A stretch of 64,000 nt of DNA from Bradyrhizobium tropiciagri (GCF_018130505.1 NZ_JAFCKH010000002.1:310001-374000); one strand, 5' to 3'; numbered from the stretch's first letter, positions 50,602 to 59,883 are shown. Made by a program: numbers and translations. The notes: generated from the sequence alone by a model not told the origin.

Positions 50602-51852
50602 CTACGCGGCTTCAACCTCCTCGGCAGAATACGGCTTGAGGCGATCTGCGATGCCAGACTTCTCACGGATGTAGTCCAGCAGCTTCTGCGTGTTGGTTCG
50701 CCCGGCACCAGTCAGTGCAACCTTCTGACGGCCGCTGCCGTCAAGAACTGGCGAACCAGTCTTCTTGTCAATTTCTGGGTGCCCGATACCGAAGCTCAAC
50801 CAATCGGGATTGTACCTACTCCAATCAATCGCAGCGATCCGCTCTGTCACTTTGGACTGCTCCACGGCGTCAAGTTTCAACTTGAACACCATATCGTGGT
50901 GAAGAATGCCGAGTGCCTGCCATCCTGGAGACGTCAGGTGCAAACTCTGACGATCTGTAAAGCGATCGCCCCCCATCTTGTTCGCGAACCGGCTAAAGAA
51001 CGTATCGATCGAGGAGAGCAAGCCGTTGAAGCTGTCCTTCGTGAGGTTTGGCATTTCGACTGATGCCATATCCGACTCTTGAAACTTCCGTCCTTCACAA
51101 GCACCACGAATAGTGCGCACCAGCAAGGTCTGGACAACCAAATTGGTGCTCTTGCTCCCGAGACTAGCCGAACGCTCTGCGACGCCGCCGTTGTTGGCAA
51201 TGACCGGGCACTCGGCGAACTTTCCAGCGAGCGCGATGTAGATGTCGCTTGTATCGAGCGCGATGGCCAACTGCTTCGAAACTGGCTGCACGCGGAAATT
51301 AAAGTCATGAAAGAGTTGGCCCATTTCCTTCCACGAAAGTGCCTTCGTGCCGGGGCTAGGTGCATAGATCGTGATTGGAAACTGGAAGCGATCCAATAGC
51401 GGCTCATTGCCTTCCTCGGCGACGTCCAAGGCCCCTGTCACCCGTCCCAAGCCGTCAATCAAGACACGGATTGCGGACGGAGAGATATCAACCATCAAAT
51501 CGCCGACAGCGGACTGAATGGGCTGTCCATATGGCTTGAATTCAATCGGCTGCTGAAATGCAATTGAGATGGCGGGAAACGCACCAATAGCGATGCTGTC
51601 CGGTCCCAAGCGCTCTTCGATGTAAGCGGCAACGCTCTCGCGGCGATTCTTGTCAGTCTTGCGCTGCAGATACTCGTAAACCTGTCGAAGATCGTCAGGA
51701 AGGCGCTTCCAGTTCTTGCTTCGTGGATCATGGCCAAGAAGGTTCATGATTTGCTTCGGCGACGCTTGGGTCGTGTAGGTGACGAGTCGATGGCCGAACG
51801 TGCCTTGAATGCAGGGAACGGGGGTCTTAAGATTGAGGATGTCGATGACCAT
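50602..51852 (-). CDS. DndB-like protein (DGQHR superfamily), orphan
   Basis: 416 residues. Features of the DndB/DGQHR group: an early AISIAFQQPIEFKPYG-type segment, VLIDGLGRVTGALDVAEEG where DGQHR is expected, GQLFHDFNFRVQPVSKQLAI (the hF.D.N..xxP.S block), and ERIAAIDWSRYNPDWLSFG near the C-terminus. The motif is DGLGR rather than DGQHR. Some relatives regulate DNA phosphorothioation operons; others occur alone. No dndACDE or fghi genes are in the window. G+C is about 10 points below its neighbours, suggesting transfer. AAAGG is 8 bases before ATG 51852. Confidence 0.7.
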   Translation of the reverse strand: MVIDILNLKTPVPCIQGTFGHRLVTYTTQASPKQIMNLLGHDPRSKNWKRLPDDLRQVYEYLQRKTDKNRRESVAAYIEERLGPDSIAIGAFPAISIAFQQPIEFKPYGQPIQSAVGDLMVDISPSAIRVLIDGLGRVTGALDVAEEGNEPLLDRFQFPITIYAPSPGTKALSWKEMGQLFHDFNFRVQPVSKQLAIALDTSDIYIALAGKFAECPVIANNGGVAERSASLGSKSTNLVVQTLLVRTIRGACEGRKFQESDMASVEMPNLTKDSFNGLLSSIDTFFSRFANKMGGDRFTDRQSLHLTSPGWQALGILHHDMVFKLKLDAVEQSKVTERIAAIDWSRYNPDWLSFGIGHPEIDKKTGSPVLDGSGRQKVALTGAGRTNTQKLLDYIREKSGIADRLKPYSAEEVEAA

Positions 51853-51882
51853 GGGAATAGCCTTTCAGGGTTGTTGATAGAA

Positions 51883-51918
51883 CGACCCCGGGTCTGGTTA
51901 GCGCCGATTCCGGGGTCG
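51883..51918. promoter_or_regulatory. inverted repeat at the DndB-like gene's predicted transcription start
   Basis: CGACCCCGG and CCGGGGTCG, nine perfect pairs around 18 bp. It overlaps the expected start site just after the -10 box and could be a second operator or a leader hairpin. Confidence 0.45.
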
Positions 51919-51919
51919 A

Positions 51920-51951
51920 CTTATATCTGTCGAGTTCCCCGCAATTGTCAA
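51920..51951 (-). promoter_or_regulatory. candidate promoter of the DndB-like gene
   Basis: Minus strand: consensus TTGACA at 51951-51946, then either GATATA at 18 bp or TATAAG at 20 bp. The innermost of three 21-bp repeats lies between the two boxes. Confidence 0.5.
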
Positions 51952-51994
51952 TGATTTCCCCTCAATATTATTGAAATTCCCCGCAATTTTTTGT
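51932..51994. repeat. three tandem 21-bp repeats, likely operator array
   Basis: TTCCCCGCAATT at 51935, TTCCCCTCAATA at 51956 and TTCCCCGCAATT at 51977: starts are exactly 21 bp apart, two helical turns. The first overlaps the promoter spacer of the DndB-like gene, the others lie just upstream. The third also forms a CCCCGCA/TGCGGGG hairpin (51979-52000). Confidence 0.75.
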
Positions 51995-52041
51995 GCGGGG
52001 AGATCTGCCGGGTGATCTGCGCGCGAAATTTCTGAGTAGAA

Positions 52042-55000
52042 TCAATGCGCCTCGTCCCAGTTCGTCGCGGCGCGCGCGTCGACCTGCAGCGGCAGCGAGA
52101 GGATCACCGCCGGGAACGGCGCGTCCTGCATCACCTTCTGCACCACCGGCAGCGTCGCGGCGACCTCGTCGTCGGGCACCTCGAAGATCAGCTCGTCGTG
52201 CACCTGCAGCAGCATCTGCGCCGACAGCTTCTTCTCGGCGAGCGCGTCCTCGACGCGGATCATCGCGCGGCGGATGATGTCGGCCGTGGTGCCCTGCAGG
52301 CGCGCGTTGATCGAGGCGCGTTCGTTGAAGGCGCGCACCGAGGCGTTGGAGGCCTTGATGTCCGGATAGTACATCTTGCGGCCGAACAGCGTGGTGACGT
52401 AGCCGTTCCTGCGGCAGGAATCCTTGGTCTCGTCCATGTAGGCGCGGATGCCGGGGAAGCGCTCGAAATACTTCTTGATGTAGGCGGAGGCCTCCTCGCG
52501 CGCGATGCCGAGCTGGTTGGCGAGGCCGAACGCCGAGATGCCATAGATGATGCCGAAGTTGATCGCTTTGGCGCGGCGGCGCACTTCGCTCGGCATGTCC
52601 TTGATCGGCACGCCGAACATTTCGGAGGCTGTCATCGCGTGAATGTCGAGCCCGTCGCGGAATGCCTGGCGCAGCACCGGCACGTCGGCGATCTCGGCGA
52701 GCAGCCGCAGCTCGATCTGGGAGTAGTCGGCCGACACCAGCTTGTGGCCCGGCGTCGCGATGAAGGCGCGGCGGATTTTTCGGCCGTCCTCGGTGCGAAC
52801 AGGGATGTTCTGCAAATTGGGCTCGTTCGACGACAGCCGGCCCGTCGTGGTCGCGGCCAGCGCATACGTCGTGTGCACGCGATGGGTCTGCGGATTGACG
52901 TAGGTCGGCAGCGCGTCGGTGTAGGTCGATTTCAGCTTGGAGACCTGGCGCCACTCCAGGATCCGCCGCGGGAAATCGTGGCCTTGCTCGGCGAGATCGT
53001 CGAGCACCTGCGCGGTGGTCGACCAGGCGCCGGTCTTGGTCTTGGTGCCGCCGGGCAATCCCATCTTGCCGAAGATGATGTCGCCGATTTGCTTGGGGCT
53101 GCCGACATTGACCGGCTCGCCGGCGATCTCCTGGATCTCGGCCTCGACCCTTGCTGCGGTCTGGGCGAACTCGCCCGACAGGCGCGACAGCACCTGGCGG
53201 TCGATCGAGATGCCGCGCCGCTCCATCCGCGCCAGCACCGAAACCAGCGGCCGCTCCAGCGTCTCGTAGACCGTCAGCATCCGCTCGGAGACGAGGCGCG
53301 GCTTCAGCACGCGCCACAGCCTCAGGATCACGTCGGCACTCTCGGCCGCGTATTCGGTGGCCTTGTCGATCGTGACCTGATCGAAGGTCAGCTTGCCCTT
53401 GCCGCTGCCGACGAGGCCGCCATAGCTGACGACGGCATGGCCGAACCAGCGCTCGGCGAGCTGCTCCAGCGCATGCGAGCCGCGGCCGGCGTCGAGCGCG
53501 TAGGACATCAGCTGGGCATCGTCGGTGTTGCGCAGGGTGATGCCGTGCTGCGCCAGCAGCACCGCGGTGAACTTGGTGTTGAAGCCGACCTTCTGGATGC
53601 CTGTAGATTCCAGCAGCGGCTTCAGCGCGGCGAGCGCATCGGCCGGATTGATCTGGCCTGGTGCCAGACCTGCATCGAACAGGCCGGCGCCGCCGCCGGG
53701 CTGCTTGTGGCCGAGCGGCACGTAAGCGGCCTCGTTCGGCGCCACGGCGAGGCCCAGCCCCGAGAGCTCGGCTTGCATCGGGTCGATCGATTCGGACATC
53801 GCCTCGATCGCAAGATAGCCGCTGTCCTGCGCGCGCGAGAGGAAGGCGTCGAGCTGGTCGAGGCTGCCGATCGCCTGATAGGCCTTGAGATCGAAGCCGA
53901 GCTTGCGGATCGCCTCGCCGCGGGTCTCCGCCAGCGCCGCCGGCGTGCCCTTCAGGCTGGAAGCCTTGTCATCCCGGGCGCCGGTCGGTTTGGCGCGCTC
54001 CTTCACCGCGGCGGCGGCAGGCGCGGCGGCCGTCGATGCGTCGCCGGGCGCCGGCGTCACGTCGGACGGCGGCAGCGGCGAGAACACGCTGGCGCCGCTC
54101 TTGTTGCCGGGGTCGGCTTCGACATTGGCCGGATCGATTTGCGCATAGTCGGCGACGCGGCGGGTGAGAGTGGAGAACTCCATCGCCTTGAGGAAGGCGA
54201 CCAGCCGGCGCGGGTCGGGTTCGTGCACGGCGAGATCGTCGAGCGGCACGTCGAGCTCGACCTTGTCGTCGAGCAGAACCAATTGCCGCGAGATGCGCGC
54301 CTTCTCGGCATGCTCGAGCAGCGACTCGCGCCGCTTCGGCTGCTTGATCTCTGTGGCGCGGAACAGCAGCTGATCGAGATCGCCATACTCGATGATCAGC
54401 TGCGCCGCGGTCTTGATGCCGATGCCGGGCACGCCGGGCACGTTGTCGGTGGAGTCGCCCGCCAGCGCCTGCACCTCGACCACCTTCTCCGGCGGCACGC
54501 CGAACTTCTCGATCACCTCGTCGCGGCCGATGCGGCGGTCCTTCATGGTGTCGAACATCACCACCTTGTCGGTGACGAGCTGCATCAGGTCCTTGTCGGA
54601 CGAGACGATCGTCGTGGTCGCGCCGCGCTCGCTGGCGTGGCGCGCATAGGTCGCGATCAAGTCGTCGGCCTCGAAGCCGACCTGCTCCAGACACGGCAGG
54701 TCGAAGGCGCGCACCGCCTCGCGGATCAGCGCGAATTGCGGGATCAGATCGTCGGGCGCCGGCGGCCGGTGCGCCTTGTAATCGGGATAGATCTTGTTGC
54801 GGAAGGTGATCTCCGACTTGTCGAACACGATCGCCAGATGCGTCGGCTTGTTGTCGTCCGGCATCTCGCGCAGCAGCTTCCACAGCATGTTGCAGAAGCC
54901 GAGCACGGCATTGACCTGCAGTCCGTCACTCTTGCGGTTCAGCGGCGGCAGCGCGTGATAGGCGCGGAAGATGTAGCCCGAACCGTCGACCAGAAAGATA

Positions 55001-55092
55001 TGGTCACCCTTCGCCGCGGCCTTGGCTGCGACGGGCTTTGCGGTGGTCTTCGGAGCGGGCTTGGCGGGGTCTTTGGAGGCTGTCTTCGGCAT
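52042..55092 (-). CDS. polA: DNA polymerase I with degenerate 3'-5' exonuclease site
   Basis: 1016 residues. A basic Lys/Ala N-terminal extension (~28 residues) precedes the 5'-3' nuclease domain (IFLVDGSGYIFRAYHALPPL). The exonuclease-fold region (~410-600) keeps overall similarity to E. coli Pol I, but the four metal-binding carboxylates are replaced: E430 and M432 in LAIEAMSES, T509 in NTKFTAV, S585 in YAAESAD (E. coli D355, E357, D424, D501). The polymerase domain is intact: VSADYSQIELRLLAEIADVP, RRRAKAINFGIIYGISAFG and QVHDELIFEV. It repairs DNA and matures Okazaki fragments, apparently without proofreading. Confidence 0.97.
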   Translation of the reverse strand: MPKTASKDPAKPAPKTTAKPVAAKAAAKGDHIFLVDGSGYIFRAYHALPPLNRKSDGLQVNAVLGFCNMLWKLLREMPDDNKPTHLAIVFDKSEITFRNKIYPDYKAHRPPAPDDLIPQFALIREAVRAFDLPCLEQVGFEADDLIATYARHASERGATTTIVSSDKDLMQLVTDKVVMFDTMKDRRIGRDEVIEKFGVPPEKVVEVQALAGDSTDNVPGVPGIGIKTAAQLIIEYGDLDQLLFRATEIKQPKRRESLLEHAEKARISRQLVLLDDKVELDVPLDDLAVHEPDPRRLVAFLKAMEFSTLTRRVADYAQIDPANVEADPGNKSGASVFSPLPPSDVTPAPGDASTAAAPAAAAVKERAKPTGARDDKASSLKGTPAALAETRGEAIRKLGFDLKAYQAIGSLDQLDAFLSRAQDSGYLAIEAMSESIDPMQAELSGLGLAVAPNEAAYVPLGHKQPGGGAGLFDAGLAPGQINPADALAALKPLLESTGIQKVGFNTKFTAVLLAQHGITLRNTDDAQLMSYALDAGRGSHALEQLAERWFGHAVVSYGGLVGSGKGKLTFDQVTIDKATEYAAESADVILRLWRVLKPRLVSERMLTVYETLERPLVSVLARMERRGISIDRQVLSRLSGEFAQTAARVEAEIQEIAGEPVNVGSPKQIGDIIFGKMGLPGGTKTKTGAWSTTAQVLDDLAEQGHDFPRRILEWRQVSKLKSTYTDALPTYVNPQTHRVHTTYALAATTTGRLSSNEPNLQNIPVRTEDGRKIRRAFIATPGHKLVSADYSQIELRLLAEIADVPVLRQAFRDGLDIHAMTASEMFGVPIKDMPSEVRRRAKAINFGIIYGISAFGLANQLGIAREEASAYIKKYFERFPGIRAYMDETKDSCRRNGYVTTLFGRKMYYPDIKASNASVRAFNERASINARLQGTTADIIRRAMIRVEDALAEKKLSAQMLLQVHDELIFEVPDDEVAATLPVVQKVMQDAPFPAVILSLPLQVDARAATNWDEAH

Positions 55093-55201
55093 GGCGGAAA
55101 CTTAGGGATTTTTGCGCGAATTGACAGCCTTGACGCTGTGGATTCCGGGTGTGCCGCACAGCCAATTATGTGTGCCGCGCAATGTTTGAGGGAATGTGAG
55201 A

Positions 55202-55312
55202 CCCGTCATCCCGAGGTGCGAGCGGAGCGAGCCTCGAAGGATGAATCGGCCACCGGCGGGGCCGTGCATCCTTCGAGGCTCGCCGAAGAGGCTCGCACCT
55301 CAGGATGACGGG
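55202..55312. repeat. 111-bp palindromic repeat, copy 2
   Basis: Same length and layout as 39667-39777 with only a few differences (CCCGTCATCCCGAGGTGCGA at the left end; CGGCCACCGGCGGGGCCG in the centre). It lies between two genes on the same strand, upstream of polA. Confidence 0.9.
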
Positions 55313-55327
55313 ATGGAGGGTAACGGA

Positions 55328-56068
55328 TCAGGCCTTGTCGCCGGTGGGTGAGAACAGGTAGCCGCCGCCGCGGATGGTGCGGATCACCGAGGGCTTGGTC
55401 GGATCGAACTCGATCTTGCGGCGGATGCGCATGATGCGCAGGTCGACGGCGCGGTCGAAGGCCTCGGCGTCGCGGGCGTTGGCGAGTTCCAAGAGCCGTT
55501 CGCGCGACAGCACCCGCTTCGGGTTGGCCGCGAACACCTTGAGCAGGCCGAATTCCGAGGCGGTCAGCGGGTGCTCATTGCCCTCGTCGTCGCGCAGCGC
55601 CTGGGCCTCGAGGTCGAGCCATTTGGTGCCGAACCGCACCAGTTGCTCCTTCTCGGTCTTGGCGGCGGCCGCCGGTTCCGGCGCCGCGGCCTTGGCCGGG
55701 CCGCTTCGCCGCAGCACCGAGCGGATGCGCGCCATCAGCTCGCGCAATTCGCAGGGTTTTGCCACATAGTCGTCGGCGCCGAGCTCGAGCCCGACCACGC
55801 GGTCGATCGGGCTGGCAGTAGCTGTCAGCATGATGACGGGGACGTTGATCTTGCTCTTGAGGTCGCGGATGATCGACAGCCCGTCTTCCTCGGGCATGTT
55901 GAGGTCCAGCACCACCAGATCGGGCACGCCGGTCTCGATCTCCTTGCGCAGGCTCTTGCCGCCGTCGCACAGCGTCACGCCGAAGCCGTGCATCTTGAGA
56001 TAGTCGCCGACCATCTCGCGGGCCGGGGCCTCGTCGTCGACGATGAAGATATGCGGTGTCTGGCTCAT
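55328..56068 (-). CDS. OmpR-family response regulator
   Basis: 246 residues. Receiver domain: IVDDE, phospho-Asp in LVVLDLNMPEEDG, TATAS and the KPCEL lysine. The winged-helix domain follows an Ala/Pro-rich linker and contains LTASEFGLLKVFAANPKRVL, RAVDLRIMRIRRKIE and IRGGGYLF. It is the last gene of the four-gene signalling operon and overlaps the kinase stop by 4 bp, so it should be the output of that system. Target genes are not identifiable from the window. Confidence 0.94.
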   Translation of the reverse strand: MSQTPHIFIVDDEAPAREMVGDYLKMHGFGVTLCDGGKSLRKEIETGVPDLVVLDLNMPEEDGLSIIRDLKSKINVPVIMLTATASPIDRVVGLELGADDYVAKPCELRELMARIRSVLRRSGPAKAAAPEPAAAAKTEKEQLVRFGTKWLDLEAQALRDDEGNEHPLTASEFGLLKVFAANPKRVLSRERLLELANARDAEAFDRAVDLRIMRIRRKIEFDPTKPSVIRTIRGGGYLFSPTGDKA

Positions 56069-57813
56069 GATGGCTCTGTCGCGGGCAGTGTAACCGTAAA
56101 GGTCGAGCCCTGTCCGGGGCCGGGGCTCTCCGCGGTCACATGGCCGCCATGCATGTCGATGATGCGCTTGACGATGGAGAGGCCGAGGCCGGTCGAGCTC
56201 TCGCCCGCGGTCGGCTTGGCCGACAGCCGCTGGAACCGGCCGAACAGCCGGCCGAGGTCCTCCGGGCTGAGGCCGGGGCCCTGGTCGGCGATACGGATCA
56301 CGGTGTTCTCGCCCTCATGGCTGACGGTGACCGTGATCTTGCCGCCGATCGGCGAGTATTTGATGGCGTTGCTGACCAGATTGTCGATCGCCTCGCGGAT
56401 CCGGTCGGCATCGCACATCGTGACGAATTGCTGCGGGCCGGAGACCGAGATGCTCTGCTGCTTGTTGATCGCCGACGGCAGATTGGCCTCGGTGACCTCG
56501 TTGACGAGGGCGGCGACGTCGACCGGCTCGCGGCGGATGGTGATGTCGAAGGCATCGGCCATCGCGTCCGAGATCAGATGGTCGACCATCGAGGTCAGCC
56601 GCTTGGTGGCGTCGCGGATGTGCTCGACCTGCGCGGTGATGTTGTCCTTGGACGAGCCGGCACCGATCAGTTCGGTCAGCATCTCGGTGCGGCCGAGGAT
56701 GACGCCGAGCGGGTTCTTCAGGTCGTGGGCGACGGTGCCGAGGATCTCGTTCTTGAAGCCGTTGGCGCGCTGCAGCCGCAGCCATTGCGCGGACAGCCGC
56801 CGATTGGCCTGCATCAGCGCGCGGGTGCGCTGTACGACGCGGTCTTCGAGCTGGGTGTTGGCCTCGTGCAGCTGCCGGTACAGGATCACGTTGTCGAACG
56901 CGATCGACAGCCGGCTCGAGAAGATCTCGACCAGTGCGCGGTCGGTGTCGGAGAGCTGGCGCTCGGCCTGCAGCAGCACCACGACCTCGCGGCCAGAGCC
57001 GGTGCGCAGATAGAGCACGCTGCGGTGGTCGGCGAACTCGTTCTTGCGACGCTGGAAGGCGGCTTCCACCATCTGCCGCAGATCGGGATCGAGCGACTTC
57101 GACGAGGTGGTGCCGATGAAGCGGCTGTAGCAGCCGGAACAGGCCAGCACGGAAAAATCGGCCGCGGCCGCATTGCCGTTGTCGCGCAGCACCAAAATGC
57201 CGGCGCAGTCGACGTTGAGCAGCGAGGCGAGCTGGGTCAATACGCCCTCGGCCAGCCGCTGCATCGACTTGAAGTCGTACAGCGTCGAGGCGGCGTCGAT
57301 GATGATCTCGAGCCCGCGCCGCGTCTGCACCATCCGCTCGAGCTGCTGGTAGCTGCGCAGCGCCGCGGTCAGCGAGGTGAACAGTTTGTCGGCGGTGAGC
57401 TCGGTCTTCGCCTTGTAGTCGTTGATGTCGTACTGGACGATGACCCGCCGCTCCGGCGCCTGGCCCGGCTGGCCGGTGCGCAGGATGATGCGGACGGTCT
57501 CGTTCTTGATCTCGTTGCGGATGTACTCGACGAGCTCGAGGCCGGCGACGTCGGTCTCCATGATGACGTCGAGCAGCACGGCCGCGATGTCCGGGTTGTC
57601 CCGCATCAGCGTGCGACCTTCGGCCGCGGAATAGGCCGAGAGGATCTCCAGCGTCGAGCCGTTCAGGTTGTAGTCGCTGAGCGCGAAGCGGGTGCCTTCA
57701 TGCACCGCATGATCGTCGTCGATGACGGCGATCTTCCATTTGCGGGCCGACGAGTCCTCCGGGGGGCTCTCGGTATCGTCGATCAGTTGGAGGACATCGT
57801 CCTGTTCGGCCAT
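56065..57813 (-). CDS. DUF3369 sensor protein: receiver, GAF-like and histidine kinase domains
   Basis: 582 residues, soluble. N-terminal receiver (WKIAVIDDDHAVHEGTRFAL, phospho-Asp in AAVLLDVIMETD), a DUF3369/GAF-like sensor (~170-340), coiled coil, H-box VAHDLKNPLGVILGRTEML and ATPase boxes (NLVSNAIKYSPIGG, IADQGPGLSPEDL, STGLGLSIVKRIIDMHGGHV). It can receive phosphate as well as give it, so it probably sits between the membrane kinase and the OmpR regulator. The start overlaps the upstream kinase gene by 31 bp. Confidence 0.93.
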   Translation of the reverse strand: MAEQDDVLQLIDDTESPPEDSSARKWKIAVIDDDHAVHEGTRFALSDYNLNGSTLEILSAYSAAEGRTLMRDNPDIAAVLLDVIMETDVAGLELVEYIRNEIKNETVRIILRTGQPGQAPERRVIVQYDINDYKAKTELTADKLFTSLTAALRSYQQLERMVQTRRGLEIIIDAASTLYDFKSMQRLAEGVLTQLASLLNVDCAGILVLRDNGNAAAADFSVLACSGCYSRFIGTTSSKSLDPDLRQMVEAAFQRRKNEFADHRSVLYLRTGSGREVVVLLQAERQLSDTDRALVEIFSSRLSIAFDNVILYRQLHEANTQLEDRVVQRTRALMQANRRLSAQWLRLQRANGFKNEILGTVAHDLKNPLGVILGRTEMLTELIGAGSSKDNITAQVEHIRDATKRLTSMVDHLISDAMADAFDITIRREPVDVAALVNEVTEANLPSAINKQQSISVSGPQQFVTMCDADRIREAIDNLVSNAIKYSPIGGKITVTVSHEGENTVIRIADQGPGLSPEDLGRLFGRFQRLSAKPTAGESSTGLGLSIVKRIIDMHGGHVTAESPGPGQGSTFTVTLPATEPS

Positions 57814-59876
57814 TGACTGGTTCCGTCGGCTGCTGCGTCAGCGATCGCGGGCCGGCCGGTGGGCTCCCCCTTGGCGATCCTGGGCATGATAATCCGAAAA
57901 GTGGTGCCTTGTCCTAGTCTTGACTCCAGCATCATCCGTCCACCGAGCTGCTGGGTGACGAGGTTATAGACGATATGCAGGCCGAGGCCTGTACCACCTT
58001 CGTTGCGGCGCGTCGTAAAGAACGGGTCGAACGCCTGCCGCTGCACGTCCGGCGTCATGCCGGCTCCGTCGTCGGCGAAGATGATCTCGACGTCGTCGGC
58101 GCCGCGCCCGCGCGCCGAGATCGTGATGGTGCCGGAGCGGCCGTCGGCAAACGCATGATTGACGGCGTTCAGGAAAAGATTGGTTAAGATCTGGCCATAG
58201 GCCCCGGGATAACCGTCGATCAACAGACCCTCGGGCACGTCGACCGACAATGCGATCGCCGCCTTCTTCAGCACCGGCCGCAGGCTGGCCACGATCTGGT
58301 CGGTCGATTCGGCCAAGGCGAACTGTCGCCGCTCGGCATGCGAGCGGTCGACCGCGACCTGCTTGAAGGACTGGATCAGCTCGCCGGCGCGCTGCAAATT
58401 GGCGACCAGCTGCTGGGCGGCGTCGCGCGAGGTGCGGACGAATTCGTCGAGCTTGGAGCGGCGCAGCTGCTCGGTCTTCAGCTCGTTCTCGAACATCTCG
58501 GTGCGGCGGGCGAAGCTCGAGGCGACCGTGAGGCTGATGCCGATCGGGTTGTTGACCTCGTGGGCGACGCCGGCGACGAGGCCGCCGAGCGCGGCGAGCC
58601 GTTCGGCATCGATCAGGTTCTGCTGCGCGGCGTTGAGCTCGAGCAGCGCGGACTCGGCCTTCTCCTTGGCGCTGCGCAGCTCGTCCTCGGTCTTGCGCTT
58701 GGCGATCGCGTTCTCGCGGAACACCTCGACCGCGCGCGCCATCGCGCCGACCTCGTCCTTGGCCGAGGTGCCCTGCACCGGACGGTCGAGATCGCCCGAG
58801 GTGATGGTGCGCATCGCGGCCATGATCTGCGCCAGCGGCAGCCGGATCGACAGCGCGATCATGACGCCGGCGGCGAGGATGATGCCGAGGAAGATCACCG
58901 CGATCGACAGCACGCGGCGCGAGATCGCCGACAGTGTCCTGTCGAACGTCTCCTGCGCCTTCTGCTCGCGCTGGCGCATCTTGACCGAGAGGTCGTCGAT
59001 CGCGCCGATCGCATCGGCCTGGCTGGCGTCGATGGTGTTGCGCAACAGCTCGGTACGGCTGGCGAGCTGCTCGCTCAGCTTGCCGAGCCCGTCGCGCAGC
59101 TCCGCGGTCTTCACCTTGAGCCGCGCCAGCGCCATGCGCTGCAGATCGTTCTCGGCAAGATCGGTCATGACCGGAATGGTCCGCTCGATCGTGTCGGTGT
59201 TGCGGCGGGCCTCCTCGGCCGAGGCCGAGGCGAGCGAGAGGTAATAGGCGTTGGCGGCGACCAACAGCGAGGTGAAGGCCTCGCGCGACTTGCCGAGTGC
59301 GGGCCAGATCAGCGCGTCGCGATGGCCGGTGGCGCCCTCGATGATCGAGTACAGACCGGCCATGTCCTTGGTCGGCGCCAGCACCTGCTCGTCATAGGTC
59401 TTGGTGATGGTCGCCTGCAGGGAACGCAGCTCGCCGAAGCCGTCGAGGAAGCGGCTGGTGGTCCGCTCCAGCACCTCCACCGATCCTGACAGCATCGGAT
59501 CGGTCGAGGCCCGGTTGGTCAGCGTGCCGAGCACCGCCTCGCGCAGCAGCAGGATCTCCGCGAACAGATCGGGGCTCGGCTGGTTGATGTAGCGGTGGAT
59601 CAGGTTCTGCAGCCTGGAGGTCTCGCTCTCCAGCTTGGCCAGGATCTTGTCGGATTCCCGCACCTGGCGGACGTCATCCCAGGCCGAGCCGAGCACCTTG
59701 GCGCCGTTCCAGATCAGGAAGGCGAGCGCGATCACGACCGCCGAGTTGAGCAGGGCGATCGACAGGATGCGCCAGCGGATCGGCACCGCGCGCAGCAGCT
59801 GGACAACTCGGAAGCGGCCCTGCGGCCCGAAGGCCGGCGGCCGCTTCGTCACCTTGTCCTGGTGCGGCTTGGCCAA
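57783..59876 (-). CDS. membrane histidine kinase with helical periplasmic sensor
   Basis: 697 residues. Membrane helix 1 near 35-60 (SIALLNSAVVIALAFLIWNG), then a ~270-residue all-helical periplasmic domain, helix 2 near 330-352, HAMP (LAQIMAAMRTITSGDLDRPV), a coiled coil, H-box GVAHEVNNPIGISLTV and ATPase motifs (LFLNAVNHAFADG, FADDGAGMTPDV, GGTGLGLHIVYNLV). The sensor design resembles TorS, which reads ligand through a separate periplasmic binding protein. The TRAP-type binding protein encoded 7 bp upstream is the obvious candidate partner. Confidence 0.92.
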   Translation of the reverse strand: MAKPHQDKVTKRPPAFGPQGRFRVVQLLRAVPIRWRILSIALLNSAVVIALAFLIWNGAKVLGSAWDDVRQVRESDKILAKLESETSRLQNLIHRYINQPSPDLFAEILLLREAVLGTLTNRASTDPMLSGSVEVLERTTSRFLDGFGELRSLQATITKTYDEQVLAPTKDMAGLYSIIEGATGHRDALIWPALGKSREAFTSLLVAANAYYLSLASASAEEARRNTDTIERTIPVMTDLAENDLQRMALARLKVKTAELRDGLGKLSEQLASRTELLRNTIDASQADAIGAIDDLSVKMRQREQKAQETFDRTLSAISRRVLSIAVIFLGIILAAGVMIALSIRLPLAQIMAAMRTITSGDLDRPVQGTSAKDEVGAMARAVEVFRENAIAKRKTEDELRSAKEKAESALLELNAAQQNLIDAERLAALGGLVAGVAHEVNNPIGISLTVASSFARRTEMFENELKTEQLRRSKLDEFVRTSRDAAQQLVANLQRAGELIQSFKQVAVDRSHAERRQFALAESTDQIVASLRPVLKKAAIALSVDVPEGLLIDGYPGAYGQILTNLFLNAVNHAFADGRSGTITISARGRGADDVEIIFADDGAGMTPDVQRQAFDPFFTTRRNEGGTGLGLHIVYNLVTQQLGGRMMLESRLGQGTTFRIIMPRIAKGEPTGRPAIADAAADGTSQWPNRTMSSN

Positions 59877-59883
59877 GATCCGG

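Noticed and set aside
52045-55308. Very long open frame (over 1000 codons) antisense to polA
   Set aside because: Composition is Arg/Gly/Leu/His-rich with no motif. It is the usual antisense artefact of GC-rich codon bias, and polA on the other strand has every family landmark.
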